DNA of 64,000 bases, from contig CM055094.1 of assembly GCA_029204225.1 (NCBI GenBank), positions 26,159,041-26,223,040 of the forward strand, read 5' to 3'. Below, one piece after another: positions 1-11,700 of the stretch. Under the pieces are notes generated by a model. It saw only the letters and a program-made list of their open reading frames with translations, made no database searches and was not told where the DNA came from. A program made the translations under genes and the position numbers. This DNA comes from Diphasiastrum complanatum. Taxonomy: Eukaryota > Streptophyta > Lycopodiopsida > Lycopodiales > Lycopodiaceae. How positions within the stretch are numbered: the stretch's first letter is position 1; every line of letters begins with the position of its first letter.

Positions 1-1188
1 AGATCTCAATGTTCTTGATTATTTCATCGATTTAAAATGGATATATGTTTGAGCCTATGTCTCAAAACTTGGATTCAACAATTTGTGAGGGGATTCCTGG
101 CAAGTTTTTTGAGTGAACTTGGGCTGTTCACCTTAAGCGACTAGCTTGCAAAAACTTTATATATAAAAGTTCTTGGGTTTTTGACATTATGTGAGTAGTT
201 CACAAACCTTGCAAATAAATTGATAAAAAATGCCAAAAAATGATTGATGCAAGCATTAGAATGGAATGTGAGAAAAAATATCGACGGCCTATTTGAGGAA
301 AGTTACCTTCATGAATACATTTTTTTTGTTCACCCCCCCCCCCACGTAACAACTGGCATTAGAATGGAGACCAATTTTCTTTCAAAAATGTATGTTATCA
401 TTGTGTTTTGAGAGGCAAGCTAATTAAGTAGGATGAGGCCAAGAACCCCAGTGAATGGCCAACTAAGGCACCACACAATTTAGACCCTAATTTGATATTG
501 TACACATGTAGCGAGGGATCAACGGCCCGTGCATTGTTTGGGCTTCACAGTGGTATCACACTTAAGGATATGTTAGGTGATATGATGAACAAACCGTTAA
601 ATATGGGCAGATTTGATCGCTTAGAAGGCAAATTGGATTAAATAAATTGGATAACTGTAAATTGTGGGACGGTTTTGAAATGAATCACAATTTAGGATTT
701 GGCACGCCCATTAATTTGTTATTTCTATGTTCTTATACATCTGACATGGCAGGACCTTTCTAATGGGCTAAGCTTGTCTTTGGTGGTACTGGTTTTTTGC
801 CCATCTGACTTTTTGCTGGTGCTCAAATTCCTGAAAGCTGATTCTCATATTCCCATGACCATCCTGCATGAACTCAATCTTTCATTCTCCATTTCCAAGA
901 GTATATACAAGTCTAGATTCAAGCTGAATTTTTCAAGGTATTGTAGAAATTTTTGCTTGTCAAAAGCCGTATAAGAATGATGGGAAATCCAAACTTCAAA
1001 GATGGCGTGCCAAGTAGTTCTAAGAGAACTAATTGTCCCCAAGCTTAATGCTTGTGATAGATTTCTCTCTGGTTTGACCTGATGACTAACAATAGCTGAA
1101 AGCTAGCACTCCAACTCAACTGTAGCACCGAAAGTGCACGATATGAATTTAGTGGGGAAAGAAAGCTCACTGTTCAAGCTAATCATAC
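1..1188. other. No recognised gene (left edge)
   Basis: AT-rich non-coding sequence with one poly-C run near 335-348. The short open frames (for example 699-974 +) show no motif I recognise. If the bHLH exon to its right is real, this stretch is the intron downstream of it, because no helix-2 exon is visible here on the minus strand. Confidence 0.5.
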
Positions 1189-1435
1189 CTTACTAACATT
1201 TGAAACCAACGATCTCAGCATGTATAGCCTCTCATTGATCTCCTGTTTGCGCTTGTGCTCAGCCACAAGATTCTTCGTTGCACTAAGACTTGCTCCCCAA
1301 AAAATTGACTTCAAATTTATCCCCTGTGTATCCCTCCAATTGCTGGTTGTGTTAGAGAGATGAGCTGCGCTGCTACTAAAAATGTCGTCATGTGGCCTGG
1401 AACCGTTGCATGCATCAAATTCAGTAGAGTTTGCA
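1189..1435 (-). CDS. Exon of a bHLH transcription factor (basic region and helix 1)
   Basis: The minus strand carries an exon-like open stretch of 82 codons. It is preceded by a pyrimidine-rich acceptor (TTCTGCCACAG) and followed by a GTATGA donor. Its C-terminal part reads KNLVAEHKRKQEINERLYML followed by RSLVSNVSK, which matches the basic region plus helix 1 of plant bHLH factors (typically NLVAERxRRxKLNxRLxxLRS then VPxISK). The exon stops in phase 0 straight after the final SK, where many plant bHLH genes have an intron before helix 2. The upstream residues are Ser/Asn/Asp-rich, as in the linkers of such proteins. Basic-region departures (ER to EH, RR to RK, loop Pro to Ser) suggest divergence or decay. 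The helix-2 exon is not seen; it is either beyond the left edge or lost. A DNA-binding nuclear role is family knowledge; the subfamily cannot be fixed. Confidence 0.55.
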
Positions 1436-2899
1436 CTGTGGCAGAAAAGTGAAGGCTAAAAGATTTGGTGGACCACTAGTATACTAGTCACAACTACTTA
1501 AACAGGTTTGACCAATATCAGCCAAGTGGCTGATCACATTAACAATCAGAACTATAAACAGAGGCCTGGAGACTAGCAGCACAATGTGCCTAACATGGAC
1601 AAGCTACAATGAAGCTCTATTTCAATATATCTAAGACCTCAAATTACAGATAGTCACCGTATCGAAGCCAAGTATCTTAGGTGAAAGCAGAAAGGGACCA
1701 TTGCTTGGGTCATACGATGAACTCAGTGGCCTAAAAATTTATGTGCCTTTTTATATCAATTCACTAGGTTAAATCCTATTTCTGTGTGTATATTTGATAG
1801 GCTAAATCTAGCTTCTGACTATCCACTAGGATAAATTGGATGTCGGTGTATTCACTAGGTCAAATCCAATCTTCACCTTCCAAGGCCACATGGTTGTAAT
1901 GGAAGTCTCTGCCATGTAGAAAAACGCCGGCAAGCCCAACAATACCGACAGAAGAAGACCCTGATCTCTGAAGACTGGACCAGGCACAAGCAAAGTTTTG
2001 GGCCACGCAGATGCAACAATGGCTTACATTTTCGTTAGTGGATGAATCCCAGGCATCGCCTTATTGACAGCTACCCTAGCTGTGCCTGAACTTGCCAACC
2101 ATGCAATGCTTGACACCCCAATCCACATTATTAAATCCTTTTGAAGCACGATGAACAGCCCCGTTAATTTTTTGCTTTCCAGCGTTGGAGGCACAGACAT
2201 TGTCTTTTTTATTTTGCCCTTGGTTCCATTAGCAGATGAATAGAAACCCTGTGGATTGTGAGTAGATATGATTTGCAAGATCCTGTGCCACGCCATACAA
2301 CGCCATCTGAAACAAGAGCCAGCTGACAGAAATTGCAACCATTTTGTGACAAGGTGACTGCTCCATGACTTGTGATCATGACTGCCACCATCCAAATCTA
2401 GACCTAAACTTGTATTTGATCCCAACTCCAGATCCATGCCAGACAGCTTCAAACCAAAAAACAAGTTCACATCCCTACCATGCTCACTTCAGGAGTAGAT
2501 ATCAAGCATCCATTTTTCTGCGCATCTGTTCTACAAAGTGGTGTATAAGTGCAGAGTAGCAGATGGTGGGCAAAGCAGTGTAGCAACAAGGAAGCAAGGC
2601 TTTTTCCAATGATTATGATATTTATGGAGAAGAGCTTAAGGCTTACAGGAACCGAGAAGCACGGCAAGGAATGGGTAACGCTTCATGCATTTGAATTGAA
2701 ATAGTCATAGCACCACCCTGAAAGGAAGTCAGTTCCAGCCAGGAGAATAGAATAAGAGGTAATTTGTCTCACTCTTGAATAGGATGTTAAGAACCTCTTT
2801 TGCATTGTTTGACTTCAACCCATTTGGAGCAAGGAATGTTATCTCTCCAAACTACACTTTTATAAAGGATTACCAGCTTAACCAAGGTCTCGAATAAAC
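1436..2899. other. Unassigned sequence with one 148-codon open frame
   Basis: An open frame at 2024-2470 (-) encodes 148 residues with a hydrophobic stretch near its C-terminus (IMWIGVSSIAWLA). I recognise no domain and see no clear splice sites around it. It could be an upstream exon of the bHLH gene, being on the same strand, or chance. The rest of the stretch shows nothing recognisable; near 1740-1880 a short unit containing 'cactaggttaaatcc' recurs in varied form. Confidence 0.3.
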
Positions 2900-2914
2900 T
2901 CCTCTTTCTCTACC

Positions 2915-3345
2915 ATCTATTACGTCGACATGCTATTTCCAATGGGTTTCCAACCTCCAATAAATCTTTTGTCAATGCATGAGTTCCATGGAAGGTTTTG
3001 TGAAATTTTTACGCATTTTTCAATAGTTGCCCCATCAAATAATAACTGTGGTTCATGAACCCTTCCATCACCTTTGTTTTCTCCAAATTGACATGTAGAC
3101 TCTAGTTTCCACAAAGCTTATTAAACAACCTCAAGATGTTGTGAACTATGTCAAGAGTTTGCAAAAAGAACTACATTATTTGCATACAACAAAAGTTTGA
3201 GTACATAGTGTAGAAGCATCAACCCACCTCCTCCTCTTTCATTAAGAATATCTTTTAGCTTGTCTACATAAATGCTGAAAAGAGTGGGAGAGAGAAGAAA
3301 ACCTTGTTTAACCTCAATATTGCTGAAATTTCAGTAGCATTTGAA
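2915..3345 (-). mobile_element. Relic of a LINE (non-LTR) reverse transcriptase
   Basis: The minus strand, reading from 3345 downward, gives VKQGFLLSPTLFSIYVDKL and then LLYANNVVLFANS. These correspond to the GxRQGCPLSPxLF motif and the catalytic YADD box of plant L1-type reverse transcriptases. Further on come VNLEKTKVM and GATIEKC, matching the conserved VNxxKTKxM and IExVxxYKYLG positions. Both aspartates of the YADD box are replaced by Asn. The alignment needs at least two frame changes and crosses a stop, so the copy is dead. No endonuclease or ORF1 lies beside it. The fragment covers only the middle of an RT domain (about 140 residues). Confidence 0.8.
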
Positions 3346-5940
3346 ATGTAGATTTTTGCCATCACCTTTTTGTAAAGCCATTGGCATAGATGCTCTATCT
3401 ATGTTGTCGACTGTTCTTTGTGTCCTTACTACCATTTTACCTGCATGGTTTGATGCGCTTTTGGTTGCTTACAACAATTGCATTGATTTTTATGATATTT
3501 ATTGTATTGCTCAACTTCCTTCTGCGACTCACAATCAAGTTCATTTCCTAATTATGGCTTGTAGAATCCTTGGTTCAATGGGATGCTTGTCCTCTATTTC
3601 CCGCAGCTCTAGGGACTCGGCTTTTGGACCGGCACCACTAGCACGAGATGCATAATAAATAAGAAAACTATAAGTAGTGGTACAAAAGTAGCTCCTATAG
3701 TATAAAACTATAAGTAGTGACACAAAAGTATAAAATTTTAGAGCTCCACATGGTGGGCAATGTTTGTTTAGTAGGGGAGTGCTTTGAACATTTAGTCCAT
3801 GCTTCTGTAATATAGTGCTATGACTAATCGCTGACTTTGGGACTCAACTATTTGATGACATTGTTTTATTAAGTTGGCCTGCCATGGATAATACTATTTG
3901 ACATTGGAAATGAATTGGGGCACCCTACAGGAAGGTTGCATTCGGAACCTGCTAGAATATTTTTAAGATACTATAAATAAGACCCATGAACTCTCCTTTT
4001 TCAGATCATTGAGTTTGGTGCTTCTTGTAGAGGAGTTCTATTTTTTGGAGATCTTAGTGGGAAATCCGTGTGAGCTATTGGCACCATTGTTGTTCATTGG
4101 TTTTCTTAGTTGAAGGATGCTATTTGCTGTGTTTATACTTCATTTGATGATTGTCTCGCATGTTCGAAGATTGTTTGTAACTAATAACTCTGGTCAGCAG
4201 ATACTTAGTTCAAATACTGTCTTATTTGTGCATAAACTAAAACTGAACTAATGTCTTTTTAAACGAACAATAACATCTGCAATTAACCAAATAAGCTATC
4301 TCAATATTTGTGATTAAGTTCATAACAGGAAAGTGCTCCCAACCCAAGAGAGTTGTGTTGGCTATTATAAAGAGTCACTTGCTCTGTTCCCGTCCTTCCA
4401 TTAATATTCCCCAAGAGGCTTACATCCCCTTCCATCTTGAAGTTGATAATGTTAAAACAATTTTTCCCAAAAAATATCTTCACCATCAAAATCTTTGGTT
4501 TTCTAAAAAGTAGATTTTTAAGATGCAAAGTTGCAAACACAAACATAAACTAGCTTTTCAAAGGAGTTGTTTTTTACCCAAATGTATTGGTCATTCATCT
4601 CCTTCTTGGCTAGCTTGTTGAAGAGTCAGTCGCAATATAGCATGCGACAACACCCAAGTCTCTATTTTATCACCCGCCTCATTCCATAACAAGTATGCAA
4701 GATAACCATTAAATTTTAGAAGCTTGTAAGTTTCTGTGAATGAATGGATAGCCATGTATTTGTGAATGCTCACAACAAGGCGTCTGTTGAGAATGTAATT
4801 GTAAGCATGCACTATAATCATTTACTTATGTTTCGTTATCTCATTCATCAAGACCATCTACACGTTAATTCTGTTCTGTTATGGAACTTCTAGTTAGGTG
4901 AAAACTTCAATACACCTTCAATTGTATCCCTGCATGTGATAATCAAGAAGTCTTTCAGCTTCTTATTTTTTTTAAGAACGTTGAGCTACATTGGTTTTGC
5001 AACTGTGCTGAGTTGTTTGTACTATGTTGGTAGTGTTTGTGTGAAAGTAATCGATTTTGTTTAGACAATTTGAGGTTTCATATGAACATAAAGTTATTGA
5101 GTAAAGTTCTTTGGCATTTTTCTTACGTAGATAATTACGACAACTTCGTTCAACTTCAAATGACATAAACAAGGAGCAAACATTGCCAACAGAGAATGAG
5201 GTTGGGCACTCAAAATGTGAGAAAGTCAGTTCTTACAAATTCGTTACATCGTCTTTCTCGCTGCTACATTTCAGGTTAGTAAAATTTTTGAACATGCTAT
5301 GAGATGAAAATAATCTTTGAAAAGTCAGCCAATGTCAAGCTTACTTCTAGCCAAATTGTGCGTTTCTAGCATCTTTTATAATTTTGCCTATTTTTTAGTA
5401 AGTTCTATTGAATAATGAAAACATTCTTTGTTTTACACGTCCCCCAAAGGCCATTCTACTTCCGACAGTTTGGACTGGAGACTGCATACAATTTTCACCA
5501 ACAGGGAGTTTAGGCTGTGATGCCAAGTACTACTAGAAATCTTTCATAGAGTGACGGGACAAATCAGAGAATGGGGTTCTGTATGAAGCCTAGGGTGAAA
5601 GTGAAGACCAGAGCCCTGAGTCGAAAGTGATTACCCTACGACCCACCAACCCTAGCATCCCGTAGAGACGACACCTGGTACAAAGAACCAAGAAAAACTG
5701 TACATGGGTATGGTTGGATTAGGATTGAGCAGAAAAACGACCAAGTAGAGTTAGTTAGGTCGTATGCAGTATTAGTGGACGAAGGATGGATGACCTATGG
5801 GATAACGTGGGAAAATCACAAAACGCATGTGCAACGACAGTTGATTGCTATCCGTAAGTGAGAAATCTATTATGCAGCAATCATTAGTGTCACCCTAGAC
5901 AAGACATCATAGGTATACCAAGGAAACCTAGGTCTAAGGG
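3346..5940. other. Intergenic, nothing recognised
   Basis: AT-rich DNA with short open frames on both strands (for example 3341-3655 +, 4301-4546 -). None shows a conserved motif. From about 5450 the composition shifts toward GC and runs into the gypsy block, so 5450-5940 may be that element's leader. Confidence 0.4.
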
Positions 5941-6052
5941 AGCACCGCACGGAGAGACTTCAAATCCCCAGAGAGAGCGTTTAGGGCTTAGAAGAAGCAA
6001 TCGTGGGTTTCTTATCCCGCCAGCCTTAGATGATGAGTCTCACCCACCTATA

Positions 6053-6814
6053 ATGGACTTGGATGATACATTGGAACCTATAGAAGAAGTACCAGAACTT
6101 GAGCCAACCGACGCTACAGAACCACCGTTAGTGACCGTAACACCTGCTGCTATAGAACCTGTTGCCAACAGAATGGCACGACGTTTGACTGAACCAATCG
6201 TAGTACCCCCGGAGACAGGAGGACTACCGAAGCTCAGTGGATCCACTCCTGAGTTTCATGGAGCACCGTATGAAAGTGCCGAAGAGCATATTGATGCTTT
6301 TTGGACCACCTGCTTTACCAGTGCCATCACAAACCCACATCATGAAATGATGTTTTTTGCCACCACTTTATCTGGAACGGCTAGGCACTGGTATCATAGT
6401 CTGTAGAGAGGCTCAATTCACACCATTGAGGAGTTCCATAGACTGTTCTTAATTGAGTATGCTCCCCACCGAACGGCTGATGGCCTACTGTTCACACTGA
6501 CTTCCCTACAACAAGGAAGTAACGAAACCATCCGACAATATTGGCGTCGTTTGACAGGGTTGTCACGCCAAGTGGAACCCACTGTGTTACTACCACCCCT
6601 ATTACTACTGACCTTCTTTCTGCGAGGGCTCAAGAATGGCATACAAATGATTGTACGTCAGAGTAACCCCCAGACGTTGGCTGAGGCAGTAGAGAAGGCA
6701 ATCGTGGTAGAAGACACACAGATTGCGGTTGCCCACGCATCCCACCTATCGCAAGCAGTGAACAGCTTGAACCTAAACCCAGAACGTGGAGAGGAGGCCC
6801 AATCACAGCTATAG
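6053..6814 (+). pseudogene. Gypsy gag (retrotrans_gag domain), broken
   Basis: The frame contains a capsid-type domain: FHGAPYESAEEHIDAFW near its start, FFATTLSGTARHWYHSL, then EEFHRLFLIEYAP, SLQQGSNETIRQYWRRL and LTFFLRGLKNGI. These are the usual landmarks of plant gypsy Gag. A TAG at 6404-6406 interrupts the frame exactly after the WYHSL landmark. The frame reopens at once and ends at 6814. It is open upstream of the first Met at 6053, so the true start may be earlier. The product would form virus-like particles in an active element; this copy cannot. Confidence 0.8.
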
Positions 6815-6828
6815 GAGCACACCCCATA

Positions 6829-8751
6829 GTGGAACCCCGCCCCATACAGGCTATTGAACCTCGACAAGGCAGGAACGTGCAAACACAAGATGCACGAAGG
6901 CTCCAGGCACAGATGCCCGATAGAGGCTATGAGAGCGCCGGCTCTAACGCAGAACTAGGCGATATGCGAGCCATGCTAAAGGGATACATGGACGTGATGA
7001 GTGAGAATATGCAGACCTTAGCAGCAGATGTAAATTTTCTCAAACGGCACCAAAATTTGTTGGGTCAGAGACACCCCATAGAAGGACCGAATCCCTTAGT
7101 GTGTAGACACTATAGAGGGAATCATTTAAATCGAAATTGTCCCAACTAAGTCTGCGGGTACTGCAAGAGGCCTGGACACTTGGAGGATAGATGCTGGGTA
7201 TGTAAAGACGCATTAAACACTGGGAATAGGATGCCTGGACCAGTGAACCATAGACCCCAGGAGGACAGAACGGCGGGGCCATCAAGGCCACCTCAATACA
7301 TACAACGGGGACCCAAGATTAGCCAGGTGGATAAAGGGAAGGCATGCATAGAAGATGACAGGCCACCCGTGAACTTCATCGCCGTGGAGACGCTAGAGGA
7401 ACCCACGAGCAGGAAAGAGGTTTTAGTAGTGACCCGGAGTAACCTCCAGACGGAGCTACCTCCCAGGAAACCCAAGCCTACACCAAAACCACCACCGGAG
7501 GTAGATAACCCAGTGGTCATTGAGAAGCCAGTATTCGAACCTACACCCATCTACGAGGATCCACTGCCCAAAGAGCAAGGTGAGGTTAGTGTCTTGGAAG
7601 GGCGTAGGCATCCCAGATTCCTAGGACCGAGAAAAGGGAAAACCGGCCTAGAAACTAAGAGGACTATGACCAGAAACCGCAGGTTTAGGAAGGATATAGA
7701 CCTCAATTTGAAGAGAGGGAATATTGACCTAGGTCAAGCCCTACAGAATCTAAAATTGGAAATAGGGCTCTGGCAACTAGTACAGTTGTCACCCACTATT
7801 AAACGCACGGTCAAACGATTGATGAGACCACCCACGACCAGAACATTGGAGCCACCTACAATAGGGAAAGTAGATGCGGATTTGTTAGATCGCTACTGCC
7901 CTAAAGTAGACGTACTCATAGATGGCCTAGTCATTTCAGGGGCCATAGTTGATGTAGGGTCGACAGTTAACATCATAAGTCTAGAACTTTCAGACCGCCT
8001 TGGTTTTACTCTAGAACCCGCTACCTTGACAGCCCTAAAGCTAGCCAACAACTCTGTGATCAAACCAGAGGGCAAGCTTAAGAATGAACCCATTACCGTG
8101 GCTAACAAGACCATTCAAGTGGACTTTTACGTCATGAGGATGTACACCGGGAACCGGGGGTACTCTATACTGCTAGGAGGGCCATGGCTCAGGCTTAGCA
8201 ACTGCACAGTTGACATCCCCGCAGGAGTATTGATTTTTGGAAGGGGTAAAGAGCGTACCATAGTCGACGGTTATCCCGAGGTGCCTCAGTCAGAAAGAGC
8301 ACCCATACCTTCGTCTGAGTGGGAGGAGGTCACGAGTAGTGAGGACGATGGTGAGTCCACTACGAGTGAAGATGAACCAGACCTGAGATCAGTACTGGAC
8401 GTAGAGTGGAACACTCCAAAAGAGCGGCCTCCCAAAGTTCGAGACGCCGATATTTGCTTGATAAACCTAGGAACCCTAGAAGAGCCCAAGAACATCAAAA
8501 TAGGTGCTTCCCTAGGCATTGGAGAAAAAGAAGAATACGAACGGCTGTGTAGAAAGTACCAGCATATTTTTGCCTGGGACTTCTCAGATTTGAAGGGGAT
8601 TCCACCCGATCTAGTGACTCATACAATACCACTGAAGGAGGGAACCAAACCTATACGACAAAAACAACTACCCTACCACTTAAAGGAAGGAGTATACAGA
8701 AGAAAAAGAAAACATAAAAAGAGAGAGAAAGAAAGATTGAGAGAAAAGTAA
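6829..8751 (+). pseudogene. Gypsy nucleocapsid, aspartic protease and RT start, broken
   Basis: Coding continues in a different frame from gag. At about 7099-7200 lie two zinc-knuckle units, a degenerate one (CRHYRGNHLNRNC) and a canonical C-x2-C-x4-H-x4-C unit (CGYCKRPGHLEDRC), split by a TAA at 7147-7149. The retropepsin domain spans about 7900-8270. Its catalytic triad reads D-V-G-S at 7951-7962 rather than D-S/T-G, and the flap side ends in a YSILLGGPWL motif. A linker with Ser/Glu clusters precedes the first residues of RT. The last 20 or so codons (Arg/Lys/Glu-rich) are not gypsy and mark the truncation point near 8690. Confidence 0.8.
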
Positions 8752-8790
8752 GAGAAAAACGAGAAAAAAGAAAAAGACTTCAACTGTATG
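8690..8790 (+). repeat. Purine-rich tract at the gypsy breakpoint
   Basis: About 100 bases consisting almost only of A and G. They begin where homology to gypsy RT stops. This could be slipped or filler DNA at a deletion junction. Confidence 0.6.
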
Positions 8791-11700
8791 TATCAGATCT
8801 CGAACCAATTTGTGAGGATGAGTAATGCCTCGCACATCCATAAGAGGTGAGGACGATTTTCCTAATTGATTCCATAGACTAGCGGAAAACCAGTACTTCC
8901 TACCATCTTGTGTATTGGATCTTAGGACAGTAAGTTGTCCTACATGGACTACTGTCAGAATATAGGGCTTGAGAGAAGAGTCAGTACAGAGAGGAGACTA
9001 GATGGTTATTCCCTGTTGAATCAGTTCTTAGAGAGTATAAGTTGAGTGTCTAAACAAAAACAGAACTGGTAATCACCAGTCTGGACCGGTTTCAGAGTTG
9101 GGGCATCAAAGCCTCATTGCGTATACATTCACACACACATCAATGACACGGTGTTAGACACAATACTGATGACTTGCATCCATATCATCCCATCTCCAAT
9201 CCTGAGATTTGCATTTGCATATCCCTCCATGCACGGGTCCGAAAGTGTGCATTGACTTACATCTGATAGAATTGGGAGCATTTGCCATTTAGGTCACAGG
9301 TGGGTTTTTGCAGGTATGAAGACACCAAACTGTTCAAAGATGCTGTGTTTAAATCCAATCCGGTTGCAGATGGATCCTAAGGGCTAAATCGATGGCCTTT
9401 GGGTAGGAAGCTATTGAAGACATCCTACCAACTCACTGTGGTTAGCATCACCTAGCAAGGGTGCTGAGCCCACTAAACTTGATCCACCACCAAGAGCTGG
9501 TCTGCGAAACCAGAGACTTTGGGTCCGCCGCATGGGGACCATACTACCCAGTGGTAGTCGCCAATGTTAGCCGATATTTCCGCATGGAAAATCGGGCTAA
9601 TATTGAAGTTTAAGTTTGCAATAATTGAAAAAACAGGCATGTAAAACCCGGTTATTAGAGAAAAATCGGCACAAATTTGCCTTAGAACTGGGTCCCAGCC
9701 CACCCTAAAGTGGCTAGACACAGTTTAAAAGTAAGAAATTGACTTTCGAAAAAATCGTCAAAAATATTTTGTGGTCAAGTTTTGTAAGACCGAGCCAAAA
9801 GTGCCGGTCCACCTAGAATTGGGTCCCAGCCCGCCCTAAATGTGGCTAGAGAAAAGGTTGCAGCCTTAGAAATGGCTTGTGATAAAGTTTTACGGCTTTT
9901 TGGCCAGTTGTAAAAATAGCCGGCATAGCCATGCTAAAATCCTACCATGTACAGAGTTGGTTTTACTAATATATGGTTGCCTAGTGCATTTTCAGGGAAA
10001 CCGTGTTGTCGTGGGAGCCCTAGTCATGAATGCCAAAAAAGTCAACCCCAATCAAAGAGCCATCAAAGAAAAATATCTATCGGGCAAAACCCAACCTGTG
10101 AATTATGGGCAATACTGAAAACTGGCAGAAACCCTAACGGGTAAAATTGGGCAGATTACGGGAAATGGGCAAAGTACGCAAAAAAGTCGGTAATCTCGAG
10201 AAACCAAAAACCAAAAGCCGGGCTGTGTATACTACAAGGAAAATCAAATGAAAAGCCAAGGAAAATGAAGGACCGAGGGAAATAGAGGACACCTAACAAG
10301 AGAGAGAAAGGTTGGCAAGAGTCTTCAACAACCTTTTGGATCATAAATGCAAGAAGGCCTTAGAGGCTAGCAAAGTTTGGTAGATACCTCCTCTAGCTGT
10401 TGACAAAAGAAGCATCTTGGCTAGTTTTGGGAAGGGGCCTTAAATGGCACCAACCCCCACACCCTCAAGGAGGCCACTTGATGTACTTGCCAATGGGGAT
10501 TGGACAAATGGAAAGAAGGCTGGAAGGGCATGAAAATTGGCAAAGCCTCATTTTGAAGGGGGACACTTGGGATTTACTATAAAAGGAGACCACTCTTTGT
10601 GTTAAGATATAGGTGGATGATGATGTGATAGTGAGTTGATAGTGATTTGAGAGTTGGAGTTGATGAGTTTGATGTGATAGTTGAATGCCATGTTGATTGA
10701 GAGTTTCATCGGAATGCATTTGGGTTGTTGATTGAAGGTTGATAAGTTTGAGGATGAGGTTGGGTATGCCTACTTTCTTGTTGCTCAATATTAGTGCTTC
10801 GTACGGGATGTGGGAAGCTAACTTCACTTTGTGTGTCTTGTGGTCTCGTTGTCTCCCATGCTAGAATTGACGATTGAGAACGTAGTATGCTAAAATTTGG
10901 AGAGATACTTGTTCAATATTAATTTGCTTGAGAGAGATTTGAGGCTAGTTGCCCCATAGTATGTTTGCTTGAACATTTGTAGTTCTTACAATTGGCTGTT
11001 TGGTGGGTTGAACAGTGTATTGCATGACGTTGTGGACAAAGGGTTAGTTGCTTTGTGGTTATCTATTTTGAGAATGGTGAGAGTGATTTGAAGGATGAAG
11101 ATTCTTTCTATGATCACATAATAAGGCCTTATGACTTTTTCGCATGTATTAAGAGATTGTATGAAAGAAAATTATGTAAGGTGTGTGAATTAGGAGTCAT
11201 ATGTGATGAATAGAGAGAGCTTTCACCTTGTTTCATCCTTTTTAATTCATCTACTTTCATTTGAGAGGCTATTAAGGATTGAGTCCTTGAGAAGCTCCTT
11301 ATCTTTCACCTTTATATTTGAGAACAAATGTGTAGTATGAAAGAGCTCATAGAAGGGCCATACTATCTTAATGGGTTTTGATTAGGAGAGATCACCTTTT
11401 CTCAAGAGAGTTATCATACTTCACATTGGGCTTCAGTCACAGACAGAGAATTTATTGAAGTTCTTTGCTCCATCGCTGGCTCATACGCATCTGTACCCAC
11501 ATTTTGAGCACATCTCAGTCTCCTATCTACAAAATACGTGTTGATCCTATCCAGCGCTGACAAAGGAACTAAGGATGGAAACTCCATTGATCTATCATCC
11601 TCAGAGGATAAGTGAATGGCCTTTTTATGATTTCCATCGCAACCAGAGAAGCAATTGGGAAAAATTTTTTATCTAGGAGTGGGCGACCTGCCCAGTCACC

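Larger units (their letters stand above)
5945..8751 (+). mobile_element. Ty3/gypsy retrotransposon, gag-protease part, RT truncated
   Basis: One continuous block shows the order gag, zinc knuckle, aspartic protease and the extreme start of RT, which is gypsy order. Coding is broken by in-frame stops at 6404-6406 and 7147-7149 and by a frame change near 6815-6829. The polyprotein ends abruptly after the residues that normally lead into RT (AWDFSDLKGIPPDLVTHTIP, then KEGTKPIRQKQ). It is replaced there by a purine-rich stretch. No integrase follows nearby and I could not identify a 5' LTR with confidence. Confidence 0.85.

Noticed and set aside
2024-2470. 148-codon minus-strand open frame as a gene
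   Set aside because: No recognised domain, no clear splice sites, and an overlapping frame of similar quality.
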